A stretch of DNA of 64,000 bases from Anaeromyxobacter soli (GTDB lineage Bacteria > Myxococcota > Myxococcia > Myxococcales > Anaeromyxobacteraceae): assembly GCF_022808855.1 (NCBI RefSeq), contig NZ_JAKZLF010000024.1:1-64000 (forward strand). The letters run 5' to 3'. Below the pieces are notes generated by a model, which ran no database searches, had not been told where the DNA came from, and saw only the letters and a list, made by a program, of their open reading frames with translations. Within the stretch, counting starts at the first letter, position 1. Each line of letters opens with the position of its first letter. This document shows, in pieces, positions 1 to 11,362 of the stretch. Position numbers and translations under genes: made by a program.

Positions 1-1815
1 GGGCCTCGCCGCGGCGGCGGGCGGGGGCCTCGGCGCGGCGGGACGCGGGGAGGCCGGCGCGGACCTCCTCGCCACGGCCGGGCGCGGCGGCTCCGGCGGC
101 GCTGCGCGCACCGGCGGCCGCGGCTCGTCGTCGACGACCTCGTCCGCCTCGGCGGAGGCGAGCGCCGCTGCCTCGGCGAGCGCGTCCCCGGCGGCGTCGA
201 GGTCGCTCTCGGGCACCTCGATCTCGATGCCGACGTGCACCTCGCGCGCGGGCGCGGGACCGACCGGCTCGTCCTCGACGATCTCCTCGCTCTCGTGGTC
301 CGCCGCGGCGAGCGCGAGCGCGTCGTCCTCGGGCGAGGGGACGAGCTCGTCGGGCTCGATCGGCTCGAGCTCCAACTCCTCGCCGCCGCCCAGGACCGCG
401 TTTAGCTCCTCGAGCTCCGGGAGCTCGGGCGCGAGCTCGCGCAGGCGCGCCACCGCCTCCTCTGCGCGGTCGTGCCGACCGCGCGCGAGGTGGGCGCGCG
501 CGGCGCGGACGCCCGCGGCGGCCGCCTCGTCGCGCCGGTCCGCCGCGGCGTGGACGTCGCGGGCGCGCTCGTGCGCCTCGGGGCAGTCCGGGTCGAGCGC
601 GAGCACCTTGCGCACGTGATCGAGCGCCTTGTCGTGCAGCCCGTACTTCACGTAAACGTCGGTCTCGGTGAGGAGCTTCGCGACCCCGCTCCCGGCCCCC
701 CCCGGCGGCGGCACGGCCGCGGCGGGCGGAGGAGGCGGCGCGATGACCGACGGCGACGGCGCCGGGCTGCGCACCCCGGGCGGCGGTACGGCGAAGGACG
801 GGGCGGGCGGCGGCGCGCGGCCCGGCACGGGCGGAGGCGTGAACGTCGGGCCGAAGGCGAGCGGCGTCGCCGCCGGGTGACCCGGGGCCGCCGGGCGCGC
901 CGGGGCCGCTCGCGACGGCGCGCCGGCGCCGAGCGCCGCAGCCGCGTCCGGATCGCCCGGGGCGAGCTCCTGGACCTTGCGCCAGGCGGCGCGGGCCTCT
1001 CCCGCATGGCCGCGCTCCTCGTGGACGCGCGCGAGCTCCTTGTAGACCGAGATCGTCTTCGAGGTCTGACCGAGATCGCGAAACGCCTGGGCGAGGAGCT
1101 GCAGCGTCTCGACGTCCTTCGCGTCCACCTTGAAGCAGAGCTGGAGCTTGGCGAGGGCGCGCTTCGTGTCGCCCTTGCCGAGGTAGACGTGCGCGAGCTC
1201 GCGGATGAGCGCGTGATCGTCCGGCGTGAGCACCGCGATCCGCTCGGCGACCTTGAGGTACTCGTCGGCGCGGCCGTTCCGCTTCAGGTAGGCGGCGGCG
1301 CGGCGGAAGCACTCCAGGGCCGCCGCCGGCTGGCCCGCGCGCGCCTGCATCTCGCCGAGCTTGATCGACGAGGCGATGTTGTCCGGGTCGAGCTCCACCA
1401 TGCGGCGGAGGACGTCGGTGAGCCGGGCGAGGTCGCCCGCCTTCTCGTGGGCGGCCGCGACGGTCTGGAGCTGGCCCATCGCGTCGCTCATGAGCCCGAG
1501 TTGCTGGTAGAGCGCGGCGAGCCGCTCGTTGGCCCGGACGTCGTCCGGGTCGAGCTTCACGATCTGCTTGTAGACGGCGACCGACTTGAGGAAGAAGCCC
1601 TGCTCGGCGTAGGTCTCGGCGACCTTCTGGAACGCGGCGGCGGCGGCCTTGTCGTCGCCCTTCTTCTGGTGGAGCTCGCCGACCTTGAGGAGGATGCGGA
1701 CGTCCTTCGCGTCCTCCGCGAGGATCTTCTCGTAGCTCTTGATCGCCTTGTCGTACGCCCCCTTCTGAACGAGCTTCGTCGCCTCGGCGATGATCTTGTT
1801 CTTGTCGACAGCCAT
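1..1815 (-). CDS. TPR-repeat protein, 3' end outside the window
   Basis: The reading frame runs leftward from an ATG at 1815 (MAVDKNKIIAEATKLVQ) for 605 codons and leaves the window without a stop, so the C-terminus is missing. Residues 1-300 are successive tetratricopeptide repeats (for example DKAIKSYEKILAEDAKD and KALDHVRKVLALDPD). A Pro/Ala-rich linker of about 60 residues follows, then more TPRs and an acidic Glu/Asp-rich tail. No signal peptide or membrane segment is visible, so it is probably a cytoplasmic scaffold. TPR proteins bind other proteins; the partner cannot be told from sequence. It lies downstream of accC but seems to have its own promoter at 1906-1934. Long arginine-rich plus-strand frames over this stretch are shadows. 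Confidence 0.85.
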   Translation of the reverse strand, partial: MAVDKNKIIAEATKLVQKGAYDKAIKSYEKILAEDAKDVRILLKVGELHQKKGDDKAAAAAFQKVAETYAEQGFFLKSVAVYKQIVKLDPDDVRANERLAALYQQLGLMSDAMGQLQTVAAAHEKAGDLARLTDVLRRMVELDPDNIASSIKLGEMQARAGQPAAALECFRRAAAYLKRNGRADEYLKVAERIAVLTPDDHALIRELAHVYLGKGDTKRALAKLQLCFKVDAKDVETLQLLAQAFRDLGQTSKTISVYKELARVHEERGHAGEARAAWRKVQELAPGDPDAAAALGAGAPSRAAPARPAAPGHPAATPLAFGPTFTPPPVPGRAPPPAPSFAVPPPGVRSPAPSPSVIAPPPPPAAAVPPPGGAGSGVAKLLTETDVYVKYGLHDKALDHVRKVLALDPDCPEAHERARDVHAAADRRDEAAAAGVRAARAHLARGRHDRAEEAVARLRELAPELPELEELNAVLGGGEELELEPIEPDELVPSPEDDALALAAADHESEEIVEDEPVGPAPAREVHVGIEIEVPESDLDAAGDALAEAAALASAEADEVVDDEPRPPVRAAPPEPPRPAVARRSAPASPRPAAPRPPPAAAARP

Positions 1816-1905
1816 CGGGCCGAGGGATCTCGCTGCGCTGGGGGGGCCCCGGGCATGTGCGCACGGGCGCACCGGCGCCAGCGGAAGGGCCCAGGGGCGG
1901 CGTCG

Positions 1906-1934
1906 AGCGTAATGGAAGGTCCGGGGGCGGTCAA
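1906..1934 (-). promoter_or_regulatory. candidate sigma-70 promoter for the TPR gene
   Basis: On the minus strand TTGACC (1934-1929) is followed after 17 bases by TACGCT (1911-1906). This would start transcription about 85 bases before the ATG at 1815. It lies in the 207-base gap between accC and the TPR gene. Confidence 0.4.
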
Positions 1935-2022
1935 GGAGCCACCCCCGCGAACCTACATAGGAATTCGGGTGTTGGAGCGGCCGCGGAGGCGCCCTGCGCG
2001 GGCGCGCTCCGGAGCCGTGAGC

Positions 2023-3402
2023 CTACCCCGCCGCCGAGGTCTTCGGCGCCTCGACGGGCGCGGGCGGGTTCAGGATCTGATCGACGATGCGGGTGTCGTA
2101 CTGACCGCCCGCGAAGCCGGCGTGCGCGAGGACGCGCTTGTGAAAGGGGATGTTCGTCTTGATCCCCTCGATCACGTACTCGTGCAGCGCCCGCGCCGCC
2201 CGCTGCAGGGCGATCTCGCGCGTCGCGCCGGTGATGACGAGCTTGGCGACGAGCGAGTCGTAGTAGGGCTGCACCTTGTACTGCTCGTACGCCATGGTGT
2301 CGACGCGCACGCCGTAGCCGCCGGGCTGGTGATAGCCCGTGATCTTGCCGGGCGAGGGCGCGAAGGTGACCGGGTCCTCGGCGTTCACGCGGAACTCGAT
2401 CGCGTGGGCGTGCGGCACGACCGACTCCTGGGTGCGCTCGAGCGGCTCGCCCGCGGCGAGGCGGATCTGCTCGCGCAGGAGGTCGAGCCCGTAGACCTGC
2501 TCCGTCACCGGGTGCTCGACCTGGATGCGCGTGTTCATCTCCATGAAGTAGTAGCGGCCCTTCTCGTCCATGAGGAACTCGATGGTCCCCACGTTGTTGT
2601 AGCCGATGCGCCGCATGGCCGAGAGCGCCACCTCGCCCATCTCGCGGCGGAGCGCGGGCGTGACGGCGGGCGACGGCGCCTCCTCGATCATCTTCTGGTG
2701 CCGCCGCTGGACCGAGCACTCGCGCTCGCCGAGGTGGATCACGTGGCCGTGCTCGTCGGCGACGATCTGGAGCTCGATGTGGCGCGGCTCCTCGACGTAG
2801 CGCTCGAGGTACATCGAGCCGTCGCCGAACGCGGCCAGCGCCTCGTTGCTCGCGGTGTCGAAGAGCTGGCGGATCTGGCCGCGGTCGCGGCAGATCTTCA
2901 TGCCGCGCCCGCCGCCGCCGGCGGCCGCCTTGAGGATGACCGGGTAGCCGACCTCCTCGGCGATCCGCTCGGCCTCCTCGGAGTCCTTGAGCTTCCCGCG
3001 CGCGCCGGGCAGGAGCGGGAGCCCGGCCTGCTCGGCCGCCTCGCGCGCCGCCACCTTGTTGCCCATCAGCCGGATCATCTCCGGCCGCGGGCCGATGAAC
3101 TTGAGGTTCATCCCGGTGACCATCTCCGCGAACTCGGCGTTCTCGGAGAGGAAGCCGTACCCGGGGTGAATGGCGTCGGCGCCGGTGACGTCGGCGGCCG
3201 ACAGGAGCGCCCGGACGTTGAGGTAGCTGTCCCGGGACTGCGGCGGCCCGATGCAGATGGCCTCGTCGGCGAAGCGGACGTGGAGCGACTCGGCGTCGGC
3301 GGTCGAGTGGACCGCGACGGTGGCGACGCCGAGCTCGCGGCAGGCGCGGATCACCCGGAGGGCGATCTCGCCCCGGTTCGCGACGAGGACCTTCTTGAAC
3401 AT
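2023..3402 (-). CDS. accC: biotin carboxylase subunit of acetyl-CoA carboxylase
   Basis: AccC carboxylates the biotin on AccB using ATP and bicarbonate, the first half-reaction of malonyl-CoA synthesis for fatty acids. The 459-residue protein starts MFKKVLVANRGEIALRVIRA, the canonical N-terminus, and carries the ATP-grasp glycine-rich loop KAAAGGGGRGMK and the active-site region EMNTRIQVEHPVTE. It is about 10 residues longer than usual because of a Pro/Ala-rich C-terminal tail. The gene is 21 bases downstream of accB and follows efp, a common bacterial arrangement (efp-accB-accC). The pyruvate or propionyl-CoA carboxylase biotin carboxylase is an alternative, but the adjacent accB makes AccC far more likely. 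Confidence 0.96.
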   Translation of the reverse strand: MFKKVLVANRGEIALRVIRACRELGVATVAVHSTADAESLHVRFADEAICIGPPQSRDSYLNVRALLSAADVTGADAIHPGYGFLSENAEFAEMVTGMNLKFIGPRPEMIRLMGNKVAAREAAEQAGLPLLPGARGKLKDSEEAERIAEEVGYPVILKAAAGGGGRGMKICRDRGQIRQLFDTASNEALAAFGDGSMYLERYVEEPRHIELQIVADEHGHVIHLGERECSVQRRHQKMIEEAPSPAVTPALRREMGEVALSAMRRIGYNNVGTIEFLMDEKGRYYFMEMNTRIQVEHPVTEQVYGLDLLREQIRLAAGEPLERTQESVVPHAHAIEFRVNAEDPVTFAPSPGKITGYHQPGGYGVRVDTMAYEQYKVQPYYDSLVAKLVITGATREIALQRAARALHEYVIEGIKTNIPFHKRVLAHAGFAGGQYDTRIVDQILNPPAPVEAPKTSAAG

Positions 3403-3423
3403 TCGGTGTGCTCCCGCGGGGGA

Positions 3424-3978
3424 CTACCCCGGGACGATACGGAAGAGCTGCTCGCCGAACTCCACCGGCGTGGCGTTCTGGACGAGGATCTCGGCGACGG
3501 TGCCGTCGATCTCGGCCTCGATCTCGTTCATGAGCTTCATCGCCTCGACGATGCAGAGCGTCTGGCCCTTCTTGACCTTCTGCCCCACGTCGACGAACGG
3601 CGGCGAGTCCGGCGACGGCGCGCGGTAGAACGTGCCGACGAACGGCGAGCTCACGATCGTGCCGGGCTTGTCGCTCTTCACCTCCGCCTTGGCCGCAGGC
3701 GCGGGGGCGGCGGCAGGCGCCGGCACGGGCGCCGCCACGGGCGCGGCGTGGACGGCCGGCGCGGCGTGGAGCGCGACCGGCGCGGGCGCGGCGAGCGCGC
3801 CGCGGCGGATGACGACCTTCTCCGGCCCCCGCTGCCAGGCGATGTGCGTGACGTCGCTCTTCTCGACGAGCTGCACGAGCTTCTTCACGTCCTCCATGGA
3901 GAAGCCCTGCCCCGCGCCGTTCTCCGGGGTGCGCGCGGGCTCCTGCGAGGGCTGCTGCTTCAGCGGGCGGGTCGCCAT
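3424..3978 (-). CDS. accB: biotin carboxyl carrier protein of acetyl-CoA carboxylase
   Basis: AccB carries biotin between the biotin carboxylase (AccC) and the carboxyltransferase. The 184-residue protein has an N-terminal helical region ([21 protein letters not shown]), an Ala/Pro-rich swinging linker at about residues 60-105, and a C-terminal biotinyl domain with the lysine motif [16 protein letters not shown], in which the lysine between the two methionines is biotinylated. The segment [19 protein letters not shown] is typical of bacterial AccB. It lies between efp (36 bases upstream) and accC and is probably co-transcribed with both. Confidence 0.96.
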   Translation of the reverse strand: MATRPLKQQPSQEPARTPENGAGQGFSMEDVKKLVQLVEKSDVTHIAWQRGPEKVVIRRGALAAPAPVALHAAPAVHAAPVAAPVPAPAAAPAPAAKAEVKSDKPGTIVSSPFVGTFYRAPSPDSPPFVDVGQKVKKGQTLCIVEAMKLMNEIEAEIDGTVAEILVQNATPVEFGEQLFRIVPG

Positions 3979-4014
3979 CGAGTGGATCTCCTTCGGTTCG
4001 GGACGGTGGGGCGG

Positions 4015-4587
4015 CTAGCCGGCGACGCGGGTCAGGTACTCGCCGGTGCGGGTGTCGATGCGGAGGAGCTCGCCCTCGTTGATGAAGAGCGGCACGTTCA
4101 CGACGTAGCCGGTCTCGAGGGTCGCGGGCTTCGTGGCGCCGGACACCGTGTCGCCGCGGATGCCCGGATCGCACTTCACCACCTTGAGGTCCATCGCGTT
4201 CGGCAGCGTGACGCCGATCGCCTTCCCGTTGAAGAACAGGATGTGCGTGGTGGTGTTGTCCTTGATGAAGTTCTTCGCCTCTCCCATCTGCTCCTCGGTG
4301 AGGAACGTCTGGTCGTAGGTCTTGTTGTCCATGAAGTTGAAGTGGTCGCCCTCCCGATAGAGGTACTGCATCTCCTTCTCCTCGATGTCGGGCTTGCCCA
4401 CCACGTCGCCGGACTTGAACGTCTTCTCGATCGTCCGCCCGGTGATGAGGTTCTTGATGCGCGTCCGCACGAACGCCGAGCCCTTCCCCGGCTTCACGTG
4501 CTGGAACTCGATGATCTCCCAGGGCTCGCGATCGATCTCGATCTTGAGGCCGCGGCGGAACGCCGAGGTGTCGAGCGTGTCGGCCAT
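4015..4587 (-). CDS. efp: translation elongation factor P
   Basis: EF-P binds between the P and E sites of the ribosome and relieves stalling at polyproline stretches, which fits a proteome with many Pro-rich linkers such as this one. At 190 residues it has the standard length and three-domain fold: a KOW-like N-terminal domain with the exposed loop KPGKGSAF, whose lysine is the usual modification site, then OB-fold domains ending in TRTGEYLTRVAG. No modification enzyme (EpmA/B or EarP) is encoded in the window. An AAGGAG ribosome-binding site precedes the ATG. Confidence 0.96.
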   Translation of the reverse strand: MADTLDTSAFRRGLKIEIDREPWEIIEFQHVKPGKGSAFVRTRIKNLITGRTIEKTFKSGDVVGKPDIEEKEMQYLYREGDHFNFMDNKTYDQTFLTEEQMGEAKNFIKDNTTTHILFFNGKAIGVTLPNAMDLKVVKCDPGIRGDTVSGATKPATLETGYVVNVPLFINEGELLRIDTRTGEYLTRVAG

Positions 4588-4630
4588 TGCTGTGTCGCTC
4601 CTTCGAAAGTCCGATGTGAAAGATGATCCG

Positions 4631-4654
4631 CCCCGCTGCGCTCCGGCAGCGGGG
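4631..4654 (-). terminator. hairpin between the Roadblock gene and efp
   Basis: CCCCGCTGC (4631-4639) pairs perfectly with GCAGCGGGG (4646-4654) across a 6-base loop. It lies just after the Roadblock stop on the minus strand and before efp. It lacks a U-tract, so it could be a weak terminator or an efp leader structure. Confidence 0.35.
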
Positions 4655-4686
4655 GCTGCCTGTTCCGACGGTCGGCCGCCCGTCCG

Positions 4687-5049
4687 CTAGAGCTCTTCCT
4701 CGAGCTTCGGCGCGGTCACGCGGAGCAGGTAGCGCGCCTTCCCGAGGTTCCCGCCGGGCGTGAGCGCCACGACCATGAAGTACTCCGGGGAGACCTGGCG
4801 GGCCACGGCGACGAGCCGGTCCGTCGAGATCGCCACCTCCGCGACGCCGCCCGCCTCGTGCGCCTCGGCCGCCTCCCGCGCGCCGCGGAGGACGCCCGAG
4901 TACTCGACGAGCAGCGACCGCACGTCAGCGACGTCGCCCAGACCGGTGAGGTGCGTGTCGACCTCGATGCCGTCCATGCCCATGAGCGAGCACGCGACGG
5001 CTCCGTCGACGCTCCGGCAGACCTGCTCGAGATGGGCGCGGAAGCTCAT
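4687..5049 (-). CDS. Roadblock/LC7-domain protein
   Basis: A 120-residue single-domain protein of the Roadblock/LC7 (MglB-like) fold, recognisable from VDGAVACSLMGMDGIEVDTHL at the start, a central amphipathic helix (RSLLVEYSGVLRGAREAAEA) and the late strand EYFMVVALTPGGNLGKARYLLR. Family members dimerise and often act as GTPase-activating or scaffold proteins for small Ras-like GTPases such as MglA. No GTPase gene is adjacent; efp is 99 bases downstream. A promoter candidate lies at 5114-5143. The fold is well supported, but the GTPase partner and process are unknown, and it should not be called MglB without comparison. Confidence 0.85.
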   Translation of the reverse strand: MSFRAHLEQVCRSVDGAVACSLMGMDGIEVDTHLTGLGDVADVRSLLVEYSGVLRGAREAAEAHEAGGVAEVAISTDRLVAVARQVSPEYFMVVALTPGGNLGKARYLLRVTAPKLEEEL

Positions 5050-5113
5050 GTGCGAAGGCTCCGCCGGCCAAAAACCTCCGTCATTACGAGCACGGACACG
5101 CGGAGCGGGCTCG

Positions 5114-5143
5114 TACTTAGCCCGCCCGCGCGCTCAACGTCAA
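5114..5143 (-). promoter_or_regulatory. candidate sigma-70 promoter for the Roadblock gene
   Basis: On the minus strand TTGACG (5143-5138) and TAAGTA (5119-5114) are separated by 18 bases. The predicted leader is about 58 bases. An inverted repeat GCGTTC/GAACGC (5144-5160), just upstream, lies after the stop of the preceding lipoprotein gene and might end its transcript. Confidence 0.45.
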
Positions 5144-5166
5144 GCGTTCGGCCGGAACGCGGCGCG

Positions 5167-5781
5167 TCAAGGCGTGGTGGTGGTGGTGGTCGGCGCCGCG
5201 CACGCGACGCCGAGCGGCACCTGCCCCACGGTGCCGCCGCAGGTGCCGACCACCGTCTCGCCCGTCGGGCACTGCGGCGGGCCGACGGGCCCCACGATGA
5301 TCGGGGTCTCGTACGCGGCGGTCTCGAAGGTCGACTGGTCCGCGAACCGCCCCTTGAGCTTCAGCTTCGCGACGAGCTGACCGGCCACGAGCGGCGGCTG
5401 GAGCAAGAGCCCCACGACGGTGCTGCCGTCCGCGGGGATCATCGCCTGGGTGTGTCCCGCCGAAGTCCCGCTCGCGGCGCCGTCGTACTCGACCTCGTAC
5501 TCCGTCACGTAGGCGTCGTTCGTGTTGAGCCGGCCTGCGGACAGGTCCGTGTTGTCCGGCAGCTGGTTGTTGACCTGCATGTACACGGAGAGCGTCGCCG
5601 TGAGGCTCGGGTCGATGCGCAGCGGCCCCATGTGCACCATCGTGCAGGTCGACTCGAAGACGCAGTCGGCGCCGGAGGCGTCGGGCGGGGCGCAGATGGC
5701 GAACGGCTGGATCGACGCGGCGTTGTCGGCGCAGGCGAGCGCGAGCGACGCGAGGGCGAGGGCCGCGAGTCTCGTCTTCAT
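5167..5781 (-). CDS. predicted lipoprotein at the end of the pil operon
   Basis: A 204-residue exported protein starting MKTRLAALALASLALACADN; the hydrophobic stretch followed by Cys17 suggests a lipoprotein, although the residues before the Cys depart from the usual L-A-G/A-C box. The ATG at 5781 was chosen because the frame upstream (to 6525) runs inside pilQ. The body contains beta-rich segments and several cysteines (CAPPDASGADCVFESTCTM). It ends in six threonines encoded by tandem ACC codons. It lies 8 bases after pilQ, so it is probably translated with the pilus genes. I do not recognise the family; a pilotin or surface-fibre role for PilQ is only a guess from position. Confidence 0.8.
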   Translation of the reverse strand: MKTRLAALALASLALACADNAASIQPFAICAPPDASGADCVFESTCTMVHMGPLRIDPSLTATLSVYMQVNNQLPDNTDLSAGRLNTNDAYVTEYEVEYDGAASGTSAGHTQAMIPADGSTVVGLLLQPPLVAGQLVAKLKLKGRFADQSTFETAAYETPIIVGPVGPPQCPTGETVVGTCGGTVGQVPLGVACAAPTTTTTTP

Positions 5782-5789
5782 GGCAGCTC

Positions 5790-8495
<2,706 letters not shown>

Positions 8496-8500
8496 GGGTG

Positions 8501-9037
8501 CTACTCCTCGAGGTTCATCGCCGCCTCGCGCGGGAGGCGGATGACGGTCTGGGTCCGGTCACGGGTCCCATCGGCGCGGATCGCCCACTCGGTGACGACC
8601 ACCTCGCCCGAGCGGACGGCGGCGACGGTACCCCCGTTCTTCCCGATGCACACGCCGCGGCGAAGCGTGTAGCCGACGCCGTTCGGCGCCTGCACCATGG
8701 CCACGGGGTTCTCGAGCCCGGTCACGACGGCGACGAGCTTCAGCTGCTCGATCTCGAACTTGCCGAGGGGGGTGGCGCAGCGGGTGGCGAGCTCACCGCC
8801 CTGCTTGGAGAGCTCCGTGAGGTAGCTGCGGAACGGATCGCGCTTGCCGACCGACGAGTACGACCACTCGGGCGCCTTCACCGGCGCCTTGGAGGTAGCG
8901 GCGGCGGGCGCCGCCGGCTGGGGAGCCGCGGCAGCGGTGGCGCCCGGCGCGGGCGGCGGCCGCTGGGCCGGCTTCGGGGAGCTCCCGCAGGCCACCGCCA
9001 GGCCGAGCAGCACGAGGAGCGCGAGACGCGGGCTCAT
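8501..9037 (-). CDS. pilP: type IV pilus inner-membrane lipoprotein
   Basis: PilP links the PilN/PilO periplasmic complex to the secretin PilQ. The 178-residue protein has a lipoprotein signal (MSPRLALLVLLGLAVACGSS), a Pro/Ala-rich linker, and a C-terminal beta-domain (GKRDPFRSYLTEL, VGYTLRRGVCIGKNGGTVAAV) typical of PilP. The ATG at 9037 overlaps the pilO stop by one base (TGATG); an in-frame GTG at 9040 directly before it is an alternative. The gene is 5 bases upstream of pilQ. Confidence 0.94.
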   Translation of the reverse strand: MSPRLALLVLLGLAVACGSSPKPAQRPPPAPGATAAAAPQPAAPAAATSKAPVKAPEWSYSSVGKRDPFRSYLTELSKQGGELATRCATPLGKFEIEQLKLVAVVTGLENPVAMVQAPNGVGYTLRRGVCIGKNGGTVAAVRSGEVVVTEWAIRADGTRDRTQTVIRLPREAAMNLEE

Positions 9038-9660
9038 CACTTCGCTCCTCCGGCGCCGGCGCCAGGCGCTTGCGTCTCGACGAACATGAACGCCGTCGCG
9101 AGGAACCTGGCGCTCAGGACGACCTTGCCGTTCACGTCCTTCGGGGCGTCGAGCGAGATGTCGTTCACGTTCACGATCCGGCGCATCCGCCCGAGCGCGT
9201 CGAAGAACGTCGCGATCTCGTGGAAGTTGCCGGTGACCGTCATGGGGATGGGCAGGCGGGCGTAGAAGCGATCGCGGACGGGCGCCTGCGGCTCGATCGT
9301 GCCGATCTCCAGCCCCGACTTCCGCGCGCGGTCCTGGAACAGGAGCAGGAGCTCGTCGACCTTCTTCTCCTCGGGGAGCTCCGCGAGCGCCTCGCGGAGC
9401 TGCTGCTCGAGGAGCTCCTTCTCGCGGCGGAACTGGTTCAGGTTGTTCGCGATGGCGGTCTTCTCGGTGAACTCACGGTCGAGCTGCGCCTGCTCGCGCC
9501 CGGCGCGCACGATCCGCTCGTTCAGCTCCGAGATGGACGGACCGAAGGTCATGGAGAGCACGAAGTAGTTGAGGACGGTGAGCAGGGAGACGACGAGGCC
9601 GACCACCGCTACCTTGGTGCGGACGGGCTCCTTCGCGATTCGCTCGATGAGCTGGTCCAT
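9037..9660 (-). CDS. pilO: type IV pilus alignment-complex protein PilO
   Basis: PilO is a bitopic inner-membrane protein that dimerises with PilN and connects the cytoplasmic platform to PilP/PilQ. At 207 residues it shows a short cytoplasmic segment, one membrane helix (TKVAVVGLVVSLLTVLNYFVL, about 15-35), a coiled coil (about 45-105, rich in E, R and L) and a periplasmic ferredoxin-like domain (FYARLPIPMTVTGNFHEIATFF). A Gly/Ala-rich tail closes the protein. It follows pilN by 7 bases. Confidence 0.95.
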   Translation of the reverse strand: MDQLIERIAKEPVRTKVAVVGLVVSLLTVLNYFVLSMTFGPSISELNERIVRAGREQAQLDREFTEKTAIANNLNQFRREKELLEQQLREALAELPEEKKVDELLLLFQDRARKSGLEIGTIEPQAPVRDRFYARLPIPMTVTGNFHEIATFFDALGRMRRIVNVNDISLDAPKDVNGKVVLSARFLATAFMFVETQAPGAGAGGAK

Positions 9661-9667
9661 GGCGCCT

Positions 9668-10249
9668 CTAGCCCCCCTGACGCGCGCCGGCGGCCGGCGC
9701 CGGACGGACGGCGTACGCGACGTTGGCGGTCATCATGAAGTCCACGACCCGGAACCCGTTCTCCACCTTCGACGCCGTCTTCTTGAGCTCGATCTCGCGG
9801 AACTGCGTCGAGCCCTTGAGCGCCGCCATGAGCTCCGAGACGTCGTCGATCGTCGCGGCCGTGCCCTCCAGCGTCACCGCCCCGCCCTTCTCCTCCAGCC
9901 TCCACAGCCAGAGCCGCTTCGGCGTGAGCGTGGCGAGCTCGTCGAGCATCTTCACCGGACCGGTGCGGGCGGTCTTGAGCTGGGCGAGGACTTCCAGCTT
10001 CTCCCGAAGCTCCGCCTGCTGCGCCTTGATGTCCTTCACCTCGCCGATGATGCGGTCGAGCTGCGCGATCTCGCCGCGCGTGCGGGCGATGGCGGCCTTC
10101 TTCGCGGCGAGCTCGCTCGCGCGCGAGGCCGCCCAGAGATAGTTGAGGACGACGCCCAGCACGAGCACGAGCGCGAACAGGAGGAGCTGCTGCTTGCCCG
10201 CCTCCTTCTTCTTCGAGACGCGGGCGGGGAGGAGGTTGATGCGGACCAT
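9668..10249 (-). CDS. pilN: type IV pilus alignment-complex protein PilN
   Basis: PilN spans the inner membrane and anchors the actin-like protein PilM through its cytoplasmic N-terminus. The 193-residue product starts MVRINLLPARVSKKKE, carrying the conserved INLLP motif that docks into PilM. One membrane helix follows (QLLLFALVLVLGVVLNYLW), then a coiled coil and a periplasmic domain (LDELATLTPKRLWLWRLEEK). It begins 2 bases after pilM ends, so translation is probably coupled. Confidence 0.96.
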   Translation of the reverse strand: MVRINLLPARVSKKKEAGKQQLLLFALVLVLGVVLNYLWAASRASELAAKKAAIARTRGEIAQLDRIIGEVKDIKAQQAELREKLEVLAQLKTARTGPVKMLDELATLTPKRLWLWRLEEKGGAVTLEGTAATIDDVSELMAALKGSTQFREIELKKTASKVENGFRVVDFMMTANVAYAVRPAPAAGARQGG

Positions 10250-10251
10250 GG

Positions 10252-11307
10252 CTACTTGTCCCCCGCGCTGCGCAGGGCGAGCCCGACCCCGACCGCCGCC
10301 GACGGCGCCGCGGCGAGGAGCACGCCCGCGTCGAACTTCCGGTTGTCGACGTCCACGTTCTTGAACGGGTTCAGGAGCTCGACGTGCACGCCGGCCCGCG
10401 CCTCGAGCACCTTCTGGAGCGCCGGGATCCGGGCGGTGCCGCCCGAGACGAAGACCCGCCCGATGCGCGCGTCACCCGAGGTGGAGGCGAAGAAGTCGAG
10501 CGAGCGCTGGATCTCACCGCCCATCTGCTCGGCGACGGCCTGGATCACCCGCTCGACCTCCTGCGGGACCACGGCGTCGGTCTCACCCTGCCCGCCGACC
10601 TTGAGGGCCTCGGCCTCGTCGTAGGAGATGTTGAGCTGCTTCTGGATCTCCTCGGTGAAGGCGTTCCCGCCCATGGTGATGTCGCGGGTGAAGGTCGTCG
10701 CGCCGCCGGAGAGGATGTTGATGTTGGAGACGGCCGCGCCGACGTTGATGAGGACCACCGTCTGGCCGTCGAGGTCGTAGTTCGCCTCGAACGCGTTCTG
10801 CACCGCGAACGCGTCCACGTCGACGACGGTGGCCGTGAGCCCGGCCTCCGCGCAGACCGACGTGTAGTCGTTGATCATGTCCTTCTTCGCGGCGACCAGC
10901 AGGACGTCCATCTGCCCGGCGGCGTTCGCCTCGGGCGAGAGGATCTGGGTGTCGATGTTCACGTCCTTCACGTCGAAGGGGATGTACTGCTCCGCCTCCC
11001 ACTGGATGGACTCGTCGAGCTCCTCCTGCGTCATCCGCGGCATCGAGATCTTCTTGATGATCACGGAGTGGCCGCCGATGCCGATGGCGACCTCCTTCGT
11101 CTTCACCTTGTGCTGCGCGACGAGCTCCTGGATCGCCGAGACGATCGCGCCCGAGTTCATGAGCGCGCCGTCCACGATCGCCTCGGGCGGCAGCGGCGCG
11201 GTCCCGAACGCCTGCAGCGCGTACCCGCCCTTCTTCTCCTTGAGCTGGACGAGCTTGACGCCGGACGAGCCGATGTCGAGGCCGACGGCGAGCTTCCTCT
11301 TCGCCAT
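10252..11307 (-). CDS. pilM: actin-like type IV pilus assembly protein
   Basis: PilM is an ATP-binding, actin-fold cytoplasmic protein that forms a ring under the pilus base and binds PilN. The 351-residue protein shows the phosphate-1 motif VGLDIGSSGVKLVQLKE, the conserved SMPRMTQEELDESIQWEAEQYIPF region, and a second nucleotide-binding loop (RVFVSGGTARIPALQKVLE). Length and motifs match the family. It heads the pilMNOPQ block; the XRE regulator lies 55 bases upstream on the same strand. Confidence 0.97.
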   Translation of the reverse strand: MAKRKLAVGLDIGSSGVKLVQLKEKKGGYALQAFGTAPLPPEAIVDGALMNSGAIVSAIQELVAQHKVKTKEVAIGIGGHSVIIKKISMPRMTQEELDESIQWEAEQYIPFDVKDVNIDTQILSPEANAAGQMDVLLVAAKKDMINDYTSVCAEAGLTATVVDVDAFAVQNAFEANYDLDGQTVVLINVGAAVSNINILSGGATTFTRDITMGGNAFTEEIQKQLNISYDEAEALKVGGQGETDAVVPQEVERVIQAVAEQMGGEIQRSLDFFASTSGDARIGRVFVSGGTARIPALQKVLEARAGVHVELLNPFKNVDVDNRKFDAGVLLAAAPSAAVGVGLALRSAGDK

Positions 11308-11362
11308 GGCGGTTCCCTTCAGGCGACGGCCGGGCGGCGCCCGGCGTCCAGTTGACGGTAGG

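Noticed and set aside
1989-2005. Hairpin GCGCCC/GGGCGC downstream of accC
   Set aside because: Only six pairs, no T-run, and such GC palindromes are frequent in this sequence.
472-4626. A 1384-codon open frame on the plus strand
   Set aside because: It runs antisense to accC, accB and efp, is Arg/Leu/Glu/Asp-rich and matches no family. In DNA this GC-rich, stop codons are rare in antisense frames.
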